Positions 19,201-31,460 of a DNA stretch of 64,000 nt are shown here, in pieces. The notes below the pieces were generated by a model, which did not search any database, was not told the DNA's origin, and saw nothing but the letters and a program-made list of their open reading frames with translations. This DNA is from Protonemura montana. Its lineage: Eukaryota; Arthropoda; Insecta; Plecoptera; Nemouridae. Location of the stretch: positions 8,553,943-8,617,942 of the forward strand of contig OX387603.1 of NCBI GenBank assembly GCA_947568835.1, written 5' to 3'. The translations under genes were made by a program, and so were the position numbers. Numbering within the stretch: position 1 is the first letter of the stretch; the number at the start of each line of letters is the position of its first letter.

Positions 19201-22200
19201 GAGGTCCCTGGTTCGTATCCCGGTTTGGTTGCACATTTTTCCAGTCTAGCTTCCTTTCCATCTTTGCAATACTCAGCGTACAGCCTAGCCTATAGCATCA
19301 CATGTGAAATCCCTATAACAATAGCACCGAGCTAGATTTTCCTTTAATATCTTTATATGGTTGATTGAACTTTCAGTCATTATATGTGAAAATCTAAAAG
19401 TAAAAAACACATGCAAAAATGAATAAAAAAACCTTACTGATTGGTGGATAACGGCACGCAATACTTGACGGCTTTGGCAAAGATTGGGTTCATGATCAAG
19501 CCGTTCACTGCGCAGTGCGCCTCTTTTCGGAGGACCATTCCGACCATGCCATCCCAGGACCCGTTGGGTAACTGAGAGCCCCAGAGACCGTTTGTCGGAG
19601 GTCTCGCATGAAACCTGCAACAGTGATTGCAAGCCGGTGAGTGGTAAGTCTTAGTGGGGCTGCCGATAGCTAGACCGTGCGAATGGCAGCACGTTGCTGG
19701 ATGTTGTTTACCATTATTAAAATGAAGACCGAAGTGTTTTCAAAGTCTAACAAATGGATCAAATTGCTAGATATTTTGTCACACTATGGAGTGTTCTCAA
19801 AATTGAAAAGAACCTAAACGCACCAGAAAGTTGCTTATTGATTCAATGATAAAATCAAAACTAAATACCACATCGCGTAAATAAAACTGTCTTCGCAAGA
19901 AATGATTGCCAAATGGCTACTACAGAAACAAATGGAAGATTTTGCTAGAATAAGTCACCGTCGTTTTGTATGAAGAAATTAAATTGTGTTATTTCTCTCA
20001 GATTACTTGCATTTAGCTACGGTTACCCGGTTTTCGCAAAATTAATCTTTATTAATGCCACACCCAACAATTTAAATACATGTTTCTATATTTTGAGTCA
20101 TAGTTGTTTCTTTGAAGAGGTTTGTTAAAAAGAACGGCTGCAAACATCACCAGGCGTCATTCTCTGTAAACACGTGTTGGTGGCTAAATTTCTCAGCAGA
20201 AATTTTAACATTAACGCTGGTCCTCTGAATATACCTATAAACTCAACGATAAAACTTCTTAACTCACGTAAAGTTAAAGCGCTTCTGGGCGTTTCGCCAG
20301 TGCTCTCCCACTGTGCCACCAACGACGGTTGATAAGTTGCCCTCTTTCCGCACAAATATCATAGGATGATCCTGAAAAGTGTCGATTAACATAGCTTTTA
20401 TGTTGGCAGAAATAATTTGCACTAGAAGATACTTTTTTCATTAAAGCCTACAAATGCAATAAATGCGTACTTCAAATACGACTGCATCTAAGACCAGTCC
20501 GTGCAGATTGTTCCTCCTGGAATACAACGCGAGGTCGGGCCCTTTGAAACCCACATCCTCGTTCCAGGAGCCGAACTCGTATGTTCTCAAGGTCAAGTCC
20601 TTAGCCGCCACGCGGTACACTTCCGTCAAGATCACCGACTCCTTGTCGTCGCCCTTCTTCTGGCTGAGCGACTGAGCGACAATGAATTCACAGTCAAAAG
20701 GGACGTACACGGAGTCGAACGCGGCGTTCAAATTTGTATTTTCTTCGAGGAACATTAACCACACGGGGCCAGACATTCTGACATTTTTCGAAACCTGCTT
20801 AACAAAATTAGAGGAAATTAAAAATATTGTTGTATCTGAACTGCTTATTCATAAGCCTGAAATGGATGGATGACTATTATACAAATGTCTAGTGCTGTGA
20901 GGGAGAGAGTTTCGAGGAATTCAAATTAGTTTACTAGCTCATTTGCGTTGCTTATCAACCTCTCGACTGCACGGATTTGTAGAGGAATCCTGCTGTTGGA
21001 GTTGTACCGTCCTTCGGAAGGGAAGATACGCTTGGTGATCTTTTTCACTAGAAGGCTACGTACCGGTACTAAGTTTCCTTCCTTCCCTTGTAAGCTAGGC
21101 TAGGTTTATTATCATCCTCTTCGTCACCAACTCATTCACAGATGCCATTAGACCAGTGTCACGGGATGAAAATTTATTTACCATAAACCACAAACCATAT
21201 ACCATACATATTGTAAATTGCTGCGTGTAGATTTCGCAACAGTGATAATGTTTAGTATACGTTTTTACAATATTCAACCGCTTGTTGGTGGATACTTAAT
21301 CTTACCGTAACCAACACGTCATTTTGGCTTTTGTCTGTAATTCTGGGCACCACCAAAAGAGGTCGGCTGCATGTCATGTGTATTTTACTGTATTTATCTG
21401 CAATCTTTGCCAAAGAAATCGCGACAAACGTTTGATGTTTCTTCGACAGATGAGCTGCTGTAGCTTTAATATGTGCAGCTTCTTCAAAGCCTGGTAAAAA
21501 TAAGATGCATTATAAATGAAGTCTAAACAAATTAAAAAAAGGACACGCAAGCACACTCTTAATCTACATAGACGTAGGTCAGGTTTAATATTGTGTTGAT
21601 TTTGTGTGGACTAACCCATATACGCGTAAACACATTTAGAAACATGCGATTTTTTACACATGGTGATACTTTTTAATTTTTATCTCAAAATTACCTCACT
21701 GTCCCACTTTGAACTTTCAGAAAATAAATTTATATATATATATATATAGATATCAAATATATTTTTTAAAGAAAATTAAAAAAACATTTTGAAAGATTAT
21801 AGCCTGGTAAAAACTTAAAAAGGGGGAAAGTTGATATTTTTAATTTTTTTTTGAACGAAATTTTTATTTTATGAAACAATATTTCAATACCTTCCAAGTT
21901 ATTTTCTGACATTGATCTATCTTAACTACAGCGGACGCAATTTGAGAAAGAAAAGCGACGTGTGCCCCCCAAAATTCAGTGCCGTCCCGTTGGTTCCGGG
22001 CCGTACCGGGGAAACTATTTCACTCAGAGACAAAAAAAAAATATAAGGCAACAATAGAAATTTTATGGTCACCATCTTATCAAGTTTGATCGATTTCTAA
22101 GAGGTGACGGTCAATTTCCCAAAAAAATCGGTTGAATTGACATGGCATGACCCATGTCCTCCTCCAATTATTAAAAACTTCAGCCAGTTATATTTTGACT

Positions 22201-22484
22201 GACCTGTGCATTGTGTTCTAAATCGTTTCTTTTATACAAGAATATATTTACCATTTTACCAAGCTTTACTGACACTAACTGCTTTAGTTATCCACCGACC
22301 GCTCACATATTTCAGTTGTTCACGATTTTTTTCTATACTTACGATTTTGCACAAGCAGAATGGCGCAGTTGCAATTGAAATACTTCCGAATACCATCAAT
22401 TACTTTCAGTTCTGTCGTTTGTTTTACTGCGTCAATACTAAGTACCACCAAAAAAATCCACATAAAGTGTCCTACGAGCAACAT
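16207..22484 (-). CDS. Ionotropic receptor IR-A (8 exons, 635 aa)
   Basis: Divergent ionotropic glutamate receptor relative (IR), a ligand-gated cation channel of sensory neurons. Exons: 22484-22343, 21490-21306, 20794-20471, 20371-20268, 19614-19438, 18445-18004, 17350-17091, 16480-16207; every junction is in phase and no stop interrupts. Exon 1 gives a signal peptide (MLLVGHFMWIFLVV). Exons 2-3 form a short N-terminal region, exons 4-5 the S1 lobe (NGSWDGMVGM), exon 6 M1 (about 337-357), the pore loop (FYIFGAVYC) and M3 (about 397-421, SSYSAFLTSS in place of the receptor SYTANLAAFLT), exon 7 S2, exon 8 M4 (about 583-603) and a basic tail. The S1 arginine of glutamate receptors is replaced (IFAKAV) and the S2 acidic site reads YAFLSHKTA, so glutamate binding is unlikely. 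This supports IR over a true glutamate receptor. The exact IR subfamily and ligand are unknown. Confidence 0.92.
18938..19262. repeat. palindrome of two tRNA-derived SINEs
   Basis: Left arm about 18938-19081 and right arm about 19117-19262 are inverted copies separated by about 35 bases of AT-rich spacer. The right arm holds a tRNA-like unit at 19159-19231: A box TAGCTCAGTTGGTAGAGC, a seven-base anticodon loop CCGGCAA (GGC, alanine type) and B box GGTTCGTATCC. The acceptor stem pairs poorly, so it is a SINE head and not a working tRNA gene. It lies in the intron between IR-A exons 5 and 6. IR-B keeps only the left arm. Confidence 0.75.
19915..20230 (+). repeat. dispersed repeat family R, copy in IR-A
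   Basis: Shares with copies near 22537, 27240, 29960 and 63225 the order: AGTCACCGTCGTTT-like 5' part, ATTACTYGCATTT, GGTTTGTTAAAAA and CTCAGCAGAA at the 3' end. No coding capacity seen; it is an unclassified interspersed repeat. Confidence 0.5.
20889..21170 (+). mobile_element. 5S-derived SINE family copy, lacking 5S head
   Basis: Body region with TTATCAACCTCTCGACTGCA, TGTACCGTCCTTCGGAAGGG and GCCATTAGACCAGTGTCA. The 5S head and AATC tail are missing. It is in the intron between IR-A exons 2 and 3 and is repeated at 28212-28493 by the tandem duplication. Confidence 0.65.
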
Positions 22485-22536
22485 TTTCAGTACCACCGTA
22501 CTACCATAACGCTAATTTTATGCTGCCTTCAAGAAA

Positions 22537-22830
22537 AAATGCCGCAAAATTTCTAATTTACAGACAAAAATTGAGTATTCTACTAGGTGGTGTCACCGGC
22601 GTTTCGGATTACTCGCATTAAAGACTGGTGTACGATGAAACAATTTTTAATACTGCTGACCTCAACGATTGATAAATGTGTATCGATATTTTCAGTCGCA
22701 AATATTTCATAATAAAGGTTTGCTAAAAAGGACGGCCGCAAGCGCTATCTGATGGCATCTACCGTTTCTGCGTGTTGCCGTCTCGTTTTCTCAGCAGAAT
22801 ATTGAACAGTACCGCTCGTCCTCTGACAGT
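22537..22830 (+). repeat. dispersed repeat family R, copy upstream of IR-A
   Basis: Contains ATTCTACTAGGTGGTGTCAC, then GGTTTGCTAAAAAGGACGGC and TTTTCTCAGCAGAA. A matching copy lies at the same place upstream of IR-B (29960-30165). Confidence 0.5.
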
Positions 22831-23289
22831 ACTCACAAACATACTGGTACCTTGTCTCCATTGGTCTGACTTCCATTGTTCTCATTGTTTAAAGCACAAT
22901 TTTTTATTGAAAATAGCAAGTATACATGTAGATACGCATCATTCAGAATGACATGGAACTATTACATAGCGTGTGAGGTTTATCAGCGAAATCGGTTACT
23001 GTAAATATAAATTTTGTCAAATGAATATCATTTCATTGCTGTAATTTCGTGTTTAACTACACGAAAGCTATATGGAATTGCAGTCGTTTTACTGAAATTA
23101 AACGGAATTATTCTTCTTTAGTAAACATATTTTCTATTAAAAAAATATTTCGTGATGCAATGCAACAAATATAATTGGGATCGGAGCTGATCGGTACATG
23201 TGACTATCGATTTTCATCAATTATTCGTTTGAAGTTGTTTTTAAAGCAAAAAAAAAACTTTTTACAATAATTTCTTATTGTTATTCCAT

Positions 23290-23430
23290 AGCTTAATTTT
23301 TTACATAAATACTAACATAGCATTCTAATTGTCTTCTAAACTTAAAACAGTCTTCCTCATCTTTTATATTTGCAGGAAGTGCAGAACACTTTCTTACTCC
23401 TGTATGAAATACACTATTATTCACACAGTG
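23290..23430 (-). mobile_element. LINE ORF2 C-terminal remnant at the duplication junction
   Basis: On the minus strand the frame reads NNSVFHTGVRKCSALPANIK followed by a charged tail and a stop, the usual last segment of Jockey/CR1-like LINE ORF2. It stops abruptly at about 23430, where the second IR unit starts. The longer, uncut counterpart is at 30650-31080. Confidence 0.6.
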
Positions 23431-23609
23431 GTTCAGACAAGTGGTGTGGCCGATTAGTTGTATCCAGTAATCCTTGATATAGACCTGAGTAAGCACCCGA
23501 TACAACAGCCTAAAGCAAATAATTTAAATGTTAATAATAATATCAACATTTAAAGAATGTAGAGTTAAATAGACTGGAACAGAAACCTCTCATTCCAAAG
23601 CGCGAACTC

Positions 23610-26600
23610 TTAAAATAAAAAACCTCGTTGAGATTTGACAAAGAATCCTCGTCTTCGTATTCTATCATTTAATAAGCTCTTCTTTGCCCGCGGCCTTCTC
23701 GCCAGTTGCTCCCCTAAGAGGCAAAGTACCCCAATGATGACTCCACCGGCAACGATGCTGAGGACGGGAGTTACTTGCTCAAGTAGGATGCCTTCAGTAA
23801 CGATCTTTTCTGGACGAGGGATCACAGAAGAGAACCGTTTTATGGCATACTTGGCGATGCCCGTTTCCATCTGTTGCAAAAAACTGAAAAAATAACACCA
23901 TTTTACTATTTTCAAATTGTTGTTTGGGGTCAGTATTATTTTTACAATGTGACTGCCAGTGCTCTTCGCGGACTCGTTCCTATTCCCCGTTTTAGTGTAG
24001 AGAGAGACGTAAGCAGTATTTTTAAAGTAATAAACTGGATAGTAAAACAACAGGTAAAACTGTAAAAAGCCTAAAATTATTTTATTTCATATCCACCAGT
24101 TCACTTTAACTCGAAAGCTAATACAAACACTTTGGGAATTATTGCCAAATTTAACTAGTGCTTTGCAATACCGCCAGTAAAATCACAGCTGAATTTAATT
24201 AATGAGTTGGTAGCACTGTATGTTGGTAGGGCTGTCATTGAGCTGGGATCTTAAGAGATGCGGCGATGCATCTGCTAACATTCAGGAGGTCACAGGCTCG
24301 ATTTAGGCGGAGGAAGAGGTACATTTTCTGATTTTTAACAACCATTAAGAAGTTGGTTAAAAAATCAATTATCAAAAATGATCAGTAATCGTTCACCACT
24401 CACCGTCGACCAATTTTGGACTTAAGGCAGGTACATTCCTAGAAAAAGTGTGGAATATAAATACATACCAATAAAGATATAATAGAGAACATACTAAAAA
24501 TTGAAGAGAGGCTGATAAGTTGATTCCGCTGGACAAAAGCCGTAGCTTGCGCTTAGCTTGACGAACGTTTCGGGGAAGCCAAAAATCTTGCAAGGTAGTT
24601 GGCCAAACATCAGCCGGCCGGCGGTTTTGTGCGAGATGAAGGCGTACTTTTTATTGGAGCACACGCGAGATAAACCTTCTGTGGCAGTTAGGGGCGATGA
24701 CAACAGTTTGATATGTTTCTCAAAAATATTCTTCAGCAATCCACTTTTAGCGTCCTGGAAAATTTAGAAACCTATATGAAAGTCTCTCTACTTCATGGCG
24801 CGCATGATTCGATGATTCGATGATTCGGGGAATATTTCTGCTGATAATAAAAATTTTTAATAACTCTGCGTGAGCGGTGGTGTAGACAGGACTTTAGGCT
24901 GAAGCGTCGAATTTTTTAATCACTTAAGTGGCACGTCAATTCTTGGTTTATGAGAGGTCAACCCTTAATCTTGACATAAATATCGAAAAACCAGGGAGGT
25001 TTGGAGGAACAGCTCCCAAAAAATCTCTTACCAGGGTGTTATTGCGGAGAATATCCTAGCAAACATTTGAAATTTGAAGTTTGCTCGAAGCACTGTGTGG
25101 ATCGTATTTTGAGGTTTTTGGGAGAAAACGTTTGGGGCCCTAATCAGGTCATTTGAAACTGCATATTTCCATTATAAAAAATCAGATAAGCTCCCAGTAT
25201 ATGGACTCTCAATTATTACTCGAATATTTTATATTAAAAAAAAAAATCATGTGTTAAATAGGCACTTGATGCAATGCGCCAGTCATTTATGGTTCTTGCG
25301 CTTTTCCTGCACTGACAGCAAAATATGAGCTTCCTACCCCTCTGCTGACTCACTGTGGATGAACACTGATAGTGCGTGATAAGAAGATAATCATGCTTCG
25401 ATCACCTGAAAATAACGCGCCACATATGCTCCTTTCTGTAGCCCCAGCTCATAGGTACCATCCTCCAGTAATCCTTCCAAGCTGTCAAACGGAACCTTCG
25501 ACTTGATCACAGTGAACGAAGACGTCAGAAACGCTGAGTAGCTACTGATTACGATCACAGCGAGCAAGTATACAACAAGATAGACGATCCTCGATGACAA
25601 CGCCGGAGGGCTCTGGTCATGACTTTGGTTGCAATAGACGGCGCCGAAGATATAGAAGAAAGCGTCGGACAAGCTAATGGCGTCGGTTTGGCAGAAGCGG
25701 TGTTGGAGGTGATAGAAGATGAAGATGATGCCAGCGATAGCGAGGGTGGTTAACAGGACTGTCATCCAGAGAGAAGGACTGAACGGCGTCAGGAAGTTCG
25801 ACCATGATACGTCGCGGCCGTCCTGTTCGCTGATGAAAACGGTGTATCTGTAACCGAACGAGTTCACCCGGTTCACCCGGTTCAACTGTCATCGTTATAG
25901 GAAATATTTTATATCTCTGGCTCAGTTTTTGCTGACTTTGCTTTTTAGGCACAAGGAATTCAGCAACTGTAAAAACACTAGTTAAAGTTGGTAGTTTTAT
26001 GCTTTTTGATTCTTTCATATTTTCTAGTGCATATGCCATATTTAGTAGAAAAATGAAATGCTTTTGAGGAGCGACTAAATTGGCAGATTTTTAAGTTCAA
26101 TAGTCATTCAAAAGGTAGGAGCGGAAAATGTGTGCTTTAAATTTGGTTAAGAATGATTTATAATGTGTGGAAAAGTGATGAGAATTGAAGAAAAGAGGTT
26201 ACATTAGAAAATACATGAAATAAAATGGGTAGAAAGACCACTAGGAAGATGAATAGATCAAGTGAGAAGAATAATTAAAGAAAGAGTAGGGAGCATGGAC
26301 AAAATAAAATGGTCTTACTTAGAGAAATGGAATGAGATTGATAGTAGAGAAGGTAATGAGAAAAAAGAAAAGCAGGGTAGAGTTTTTATAGAACAAAAAA
26401 TAAAAGATACACTGGTTCACTGGTTATTTTGAAATGTGCGTACGAACTGGGGTACAAACCCCGGACCTCACAATTGCCGGTCAGGTGCTATATTTTCTGA
26501 ACTATCCAGACACAAAGATTCCAGCTTCGAAGGGTGGATAACGGATCCCTAAAATAAAATCCCCCGAAAAATGTATTAAATTGAACCAATCTGTGATTGA

Positions 26601-29600
26601 ACGTCTTTGCATTACTCAGCGTACAGCCCAGCCTATAGCCTTTCTTGTGAAATTCTTGTAACAATAGCGCCGAGCTAGATTTTTCTTTAATATCTTTATA
26701 TGGTTGATTGAACTTACCTTCATTATGCATAAAAATATACAAGTAAAATACACATTTAGAAATGAAAAAACTCCCTTACTGCACGGTGGCTAACGGCATG
26801 CAAAACTTGACGGTTTTGGCAAAGATTGGGTTCATGATCAAGGCGTTCAGTGCGCAGTGCGCCTCTTTTCGGACGACCATTCCGACCATGCCATCCCAGG
26901 ACCCGTTGGGTAACTGAGAGCCCCAGAGACCGTTTGTCGGGGGTCTCGCATGGAACCTGCAACAGTGATTGCAAGCCGGTAAGTGGTAAGTCTTTGTGTG
27001 GCTGCCTAGCTAGAGCGTGCGAGCGCCAGCACGTTGCTGGATGTTGCTTTCCATTATTAAAATGAAGTGTTTCCAAAGTCTTACAAATGGATCAAATTGC
27101 TTGATATTCTGTCGCACTATGGAGTGTGCTCAAAATTCAAAGAACCTAAACGCACCAGAAAGTTGCGTATTGATTCAATGAGAAAATCAAAACTAAATAT
27201 CACAACGTGTAAGTTAAGCTGTCTTCGCAAAAAAGACCAAAAAATGGCAACTTCAGAAATAAATAGAAGATTCTACTAGGAGTCACCGTCGTTTCGTGAA
27301 GAGAAATTAAATTGTGTTATTTCTCTCAGATTACTTGCATTTGGGTTCCCGGTTTTCGCTAAATTAATCTTAATAAATGCTACACATAACGATTGAAATA
27401 CATGTTTCTATATTTTTACTTTGAGTCATAGTTGTTTATTTGTAGAGATTTGTTAAAAAGAAAGGCCGCAAACGTCACCAGGCGTCATTCTCCGGAAGCA
27501 TGTAAGCTCATTTTCTCAGCAGAAATTTTAACATTAACGCTGGTCCTCTGAACATACCTATAAACTCAACGATAAAACTTCTTAACTCACGTAAAGTTAA
27601 ATCGCTTCTGGGCGTTTCGCCAGTGCTCTCCCACTGTGCCAGCAACGATAATTGATAAGTTGCCCTCTTTCCGCACAAATATCATAGGATGATCCTGAAA
27701 AGTGTCGATTAACATAGCTTTTATGTTGGCAGAAATAATTTGCACTAGAAGATACTTTTTTCTTTAAAGCCTACAAATGCAATAAATGCGTACTTCAAAT
27801 ACGACTGCATCTAAGACCAGTCCGTGCAGATTGTTCCTCCTGGAATACAACGCGAGGTCGGGCCCTTTGAAACCCACATCCTCGTTCCAGGAGCCCAACT
27901 CGTATGTTCTCAAGGTCAAGTCCTTAGCCGCCACGCGGTACACTTCCGTCAAGATCACCGACTCCTTGTCGTCGCCCTTCTTCTTGCTGAGCGACTGGGC
28001 GACAATAAACTCACAGTCGAAAGGGATGTACACGGAGTCGAACGCGGCGTTCAAATTTGTATTTTCTTCGAGGAACATTAACCACACGGGGCCAGATATT
28101 CTGACACTTTTCGAAACCTGCTTAACAAAATTAGAGGAAATTAAAAATATTGTTGTATCTGAACTGCTTATTCATAAGCCTGAAATGGATGGATGACTAT
28201 TATACAAATGTCTAGTGCTGTGAGGGAGAGAGTTTCGAGGAATTCAAATTAGTTTACTAGCTCATTTGCGTTGCTTATCAACCTCTCGACTGCACGGATT
28301 TGTAGAGGAATCCTGCTGTTGGAGTTGTACCGTCCTTCGGAAGGGAAGATACGCTTGGTGATCTTTTTCACTAGAAGGCTACGTACCGGTACTAAGTTTC
28401 CTTCCTTCCCTTGTAAGCTAGGCTAGGTGTATTATCATCCTCTTCGTGACCAACTCATTCAACACAGATGCTCTTAAACCAGTTTCACAGGATCAAAATT
28501 TATCCACCATACACCACCAACCATACACCATACAAATTGTAAATTGCTGCGTGTAGATTTTGCAACAGCGACAATTTTCATAACGTTTTTTCGATATTCA
28601 ATCTCTTGTTGGTAGACATTTAATCTTACCGTTACCAACACGTCATTTTGGCTTTTGTCTGTAATTCTGGGCACCACCAAAAGAGGTCGGCTGCATGTCA
28701 TGTGTATTTTACTGTATTTATCTGCAATCTTTGCCAAAGAAATCGCGACAAACGTTTGATGTTTCTTCGACAGATGAGCTGCTGTAGCTTTAATATGTGC
28801 AGCTTCTTCAAAGCCTGGTAAAAATAAGATTCATTATAAATAGAGTCTTAACAAATTTAAAAAAATATTTCGCGCAAGCATACTCATATTGCACACACAA
28901 GTAGGTCAGGTTAAATGATGTATTGATCTTGAGTGGACTAACCCATATACGCATAAACAAATGTAGAAACATGCGATTTTTTACACATGGCGATACTTTT
29001 TTATTTTAATCTCAAAATTACCCCTCTGTATCACTTACAATTTTCAGAAAATAAATTTTATATTTATAGCTATCAAATATATTTTTAAAGAAAAGAAAAA
29101 TACCACATGATACAAATACCTACCTACAAATACCTACATGATAGTAGGGGTAGAAAAAAATGGGGAGAAAGGGGACATTTTTTATATTATGTAATGAACG
29201 CCATTCATATTTTGAGAAACAAGATTTCAATACATTTCAATTTTTTTTTAACAGTGATCGAGAGAGAAAATCAATTTATTTAAAAATCGACAGCTTTCCA
29301 TAGATATGGTTGACCATTAAGGTCTAGCTTACTTAAGCTTACTTAACTACAGAGGACGCAATTTGAGAAAGAAAAGCGACGCGTGCACCACAAAATTCAG
29401 TGCCGTCCCGTTGGTTCCGGGCCGTACCGGGTGAATCATTTGACTCAGAGACAATAAAAAAAATATAAGGCAACAATAGAAATTATATGGTCACCATCGT
29501 ATCAAGTTTGATCGATTTCTAAAGAGGTGACGGTCAATTTCCCAAAACAATCGGTTGAATTGACATGGCATGACCCATGTCCTCCTCCAATTATTAAAAA

Positions 29601-29907
29601 CTTCAGCCAGTTATATTTTGACTGACCTGTGCATTGTGTTCTAAATCGTTTCTTTTATACAAGAATATATTTACCATTTTACCAAGCTTTACTGACACTA
29701 ACTGCTTTAGTTATCCACCGATTGCTCACATATTTCAGTTGTTCACGATTTTTTTCTATACTTACGATTTTGCACAAGCAGAATGGCGCAGTTGCAATTG
29801 AAATGCTTCCGAATATCATCAATTAATTTCAGTTCTGTCGTTTGTTTTACTGCGTCAATACTAAGTACCACCAAAAAAAGCCACATAAATTGTCCTACGA
29901 GCAACAT
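23610..29907 (-). CDS. Ionotropic receptor IR-B (8 exons, 635 aa)
   Basis: Tandem duplicate of IR-A with the same eight exons and identical exon lengths: 29907-29766, 28814-28630, 28117-27794, 27694-27591, 26956-26780, 25847-25406, 24754-24495, 23883-23610. All frames are open and all splice sites are kept, so it looks functional. Signal peptide MLLVGQFMWLFLVV. The S1, M1, pore, M3, S2 and M4 order is as in IR-A. Most changes are single residues, for example IAKYAIKR for IVNFATKR before M4, and PPALSSRIVYLVVYLLAVIV in M3, where IR-B agrees with IR-C rather than IR-A. The S1 arginine position reads IFAKTV. Intron sequence is also alignable with IR-A, showing a recent duplication. The intron between exons 5 and 6 has lost one arm of the SINE palindrome seen in IR-A. 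Confidence 0.92.
26425..26540 (-). mobile_element. tRNA-derived SINE, single arm
   Basis: Counterpart of the left arm of the IR-A palindrome: read on the minus strand it has a tRNA-like A-box region, a GGC-type loop context and GGGGTTTGTACCCC in the B-box/T-arm position. The facing arm present in IR-A is absent here. Confidence 0.6.
27240..27545 (+). repeat. dispersed repeat family R, copy in IR-B
   Basis: Duplicate of the copy at 19915-20230, with GATTCTACTAGGAGTCACCG near its start and TTTTCTCAGCAGAA at its end. Confidence 0.5.
28212..28493 (+). mobile_element. 5S-derived SINE family copy in IR-B
   Basis: Near-identical duplicate of 20889-21170, carried by the 7.4-kb tandem duplication. 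Confidence 0.65.
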
Positions 29908-31460
29908 TTTCAGTACCACCGTACTACCATAACGCTAATGTTATGCTGCCTTGAAGAAAAAATGCCGCAAAATTTCTAATTTACAGACAAAAATTGAGTA
30001 TTCTACTAGGTGGTGTATCGATATTTTTTCGTCGCTAATATTTAATAATAAAGGTTTGAACAAAAGGACAGCCGCAAGCGCTATCTGATGGCATCTACCG
30101 TTTCTGCGTGTTGCCGTCTCGTTTTCTCAGCAGAATATTGAACAGTATACCGCTCGTCTTCTGACAGTACTCACAAACATACTGGTACCTGCCTGCGCCT
30201 GTCGCCATTGGTCTGACTTCCATTAATATCATTGTTTAAAGCACACAATTTTATTTTAAAAAGCAAGTACACAAGTACATGTTGTTCAGAATGACATGGA
30301 ACTATTACATAGCGTGTGAGTTCTATCAGTGGAATTGGTTCCAGAAAAATCAATTTTGTCAAACGAATATCATTTCAGTGCTGTATTTTCGTGACGTTCT
30401 ACATGAAGGCTACTTGGAATTGCAGTCGTTTTACTGAAATTAAATGCAATTATTCTTCTTTAGTAAACATATTTTCTATAAAAAAAAATTTCGTGATGCA
30501 ATGCAACAAATATAATTGGGATTGGAGCTGATCGGTTCATGTGACTATTAATCTTCATCAATTGTTTGTTTGTAGTTGTTTATATAGCAAAAAAAAATAT
30601 TTACAGTAATTTCTTATTGTAATTCTTAGCTTAAATTTTCACCTAAATACTAACATAGTTTTCTACCTAAGTACAAAGTCCTCCTAACCCTTAAAAATTT
30701 GCAGGAAGTGCATAACACTTTCTTACTCCTCTATAAAATATACAATTATTAGCCTTGCCTTCTACACACGAATTTCTTTCTGATATGGTATTTTGTTCGA
30801 GATCGTTAAAATTAAGCCTATTTTCTAAGTTTTTTGACATCTTGCAATGTAGGATCTTAATTTTAAAAGTACATACATCTATTTCAAAAATTTCTTTTCC
30901 ATTTTTCTATTGAAGTTAATTCAACATTTCTCTTTGGTCTGAGAACCAACTTTCATCTTAGATTATTATTGCTGCCCTGGTTTGAAGGTTTTGCAGTTTA
31001 TTACATTCTCTTTCATTCGCAATTGCTAGAATCTTACTACAGTTGTTATAATGCGGTTATTATTACCTTGATAGTTGTCTACTTACTCTGTACAAGTATC
31101 GGTTGATTTGACGCGCAGGCATAATCTTTTCGTGTGCGAGGTTTTTTTTTAACAAACCTGCGCGATTTTGCAAGAGGGTGATGATAGCATACTTATAAAG
31201 AAATACTTAATTTTGTTACACATTTGTGGAAAATCTTTGTGAAAAATATCAGATTTGCCAATGGGTCCGCACTAAGCCCAATGGAAAACAAGATTATCCC
31301 ACCGTTGTAATGTTCTGAACGTTTTCCAACACAAGATAGCTTTGATAACCTATTTTGCGTTTTTGATTCCATATTTTCCGCTTCAACCTTAATTTCAACC
31401 AGAGAAATAATTCACGTTCGATTTACCGTTTGGAACCTAGCTTATATAACCCAACACAAG
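29908..31460. other. intergenic between IR-B and IR-C
   Basis: Carries dispersed repeat R at 29960-30165, more sequence shared with the IR-A upstream region to about 30757, and a minus-strand LINE end at 30650-31080. The remainder up to the IR-C stop has no gene that I can support. Confidence 0.5.
30650..31080 (-). mobile_element. degenerate LINE ORF2 3' fragment
   Basis: Minus-strand frame contains NKLQNLQTRAAIII, the conserved segment near the end of many LINE ORF2 proteins, then a stop codon and frame damage, then YRGVRKCYALPAN. The last part matches the remnant at 23290-23430. Dead copy. Confidence 0.6.

Larger units (their letters stand above)
22485..23609. other. intergenic between IR-A and IR-B
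   Basis: Holds a copy of dispersed repeat R (about 22537-22830), then AT-rich sequence, then a minus-strand LINE end (23290-23430), then the junction at about 23431 where the second 7.4-kb unit begins. IR-A promoter elements should be here; none is obvious. Confidence 0.5.

Noticed and set aside
19159..19231. tRNA-Ala(GGC) gene
   Set aside because: A and B boxes are good but the acceptor stem pairs at only about five of seven positions, and the unit is one arm of a repeated palindrome.
20463..20873. Plus-strand open frames opposite IR exon 3 (also 27786-28196 and 35410-35667)
   Set aside because: They are antisense shadows of a conserved minus-strand exon, with no domain of their own and no initiation context.
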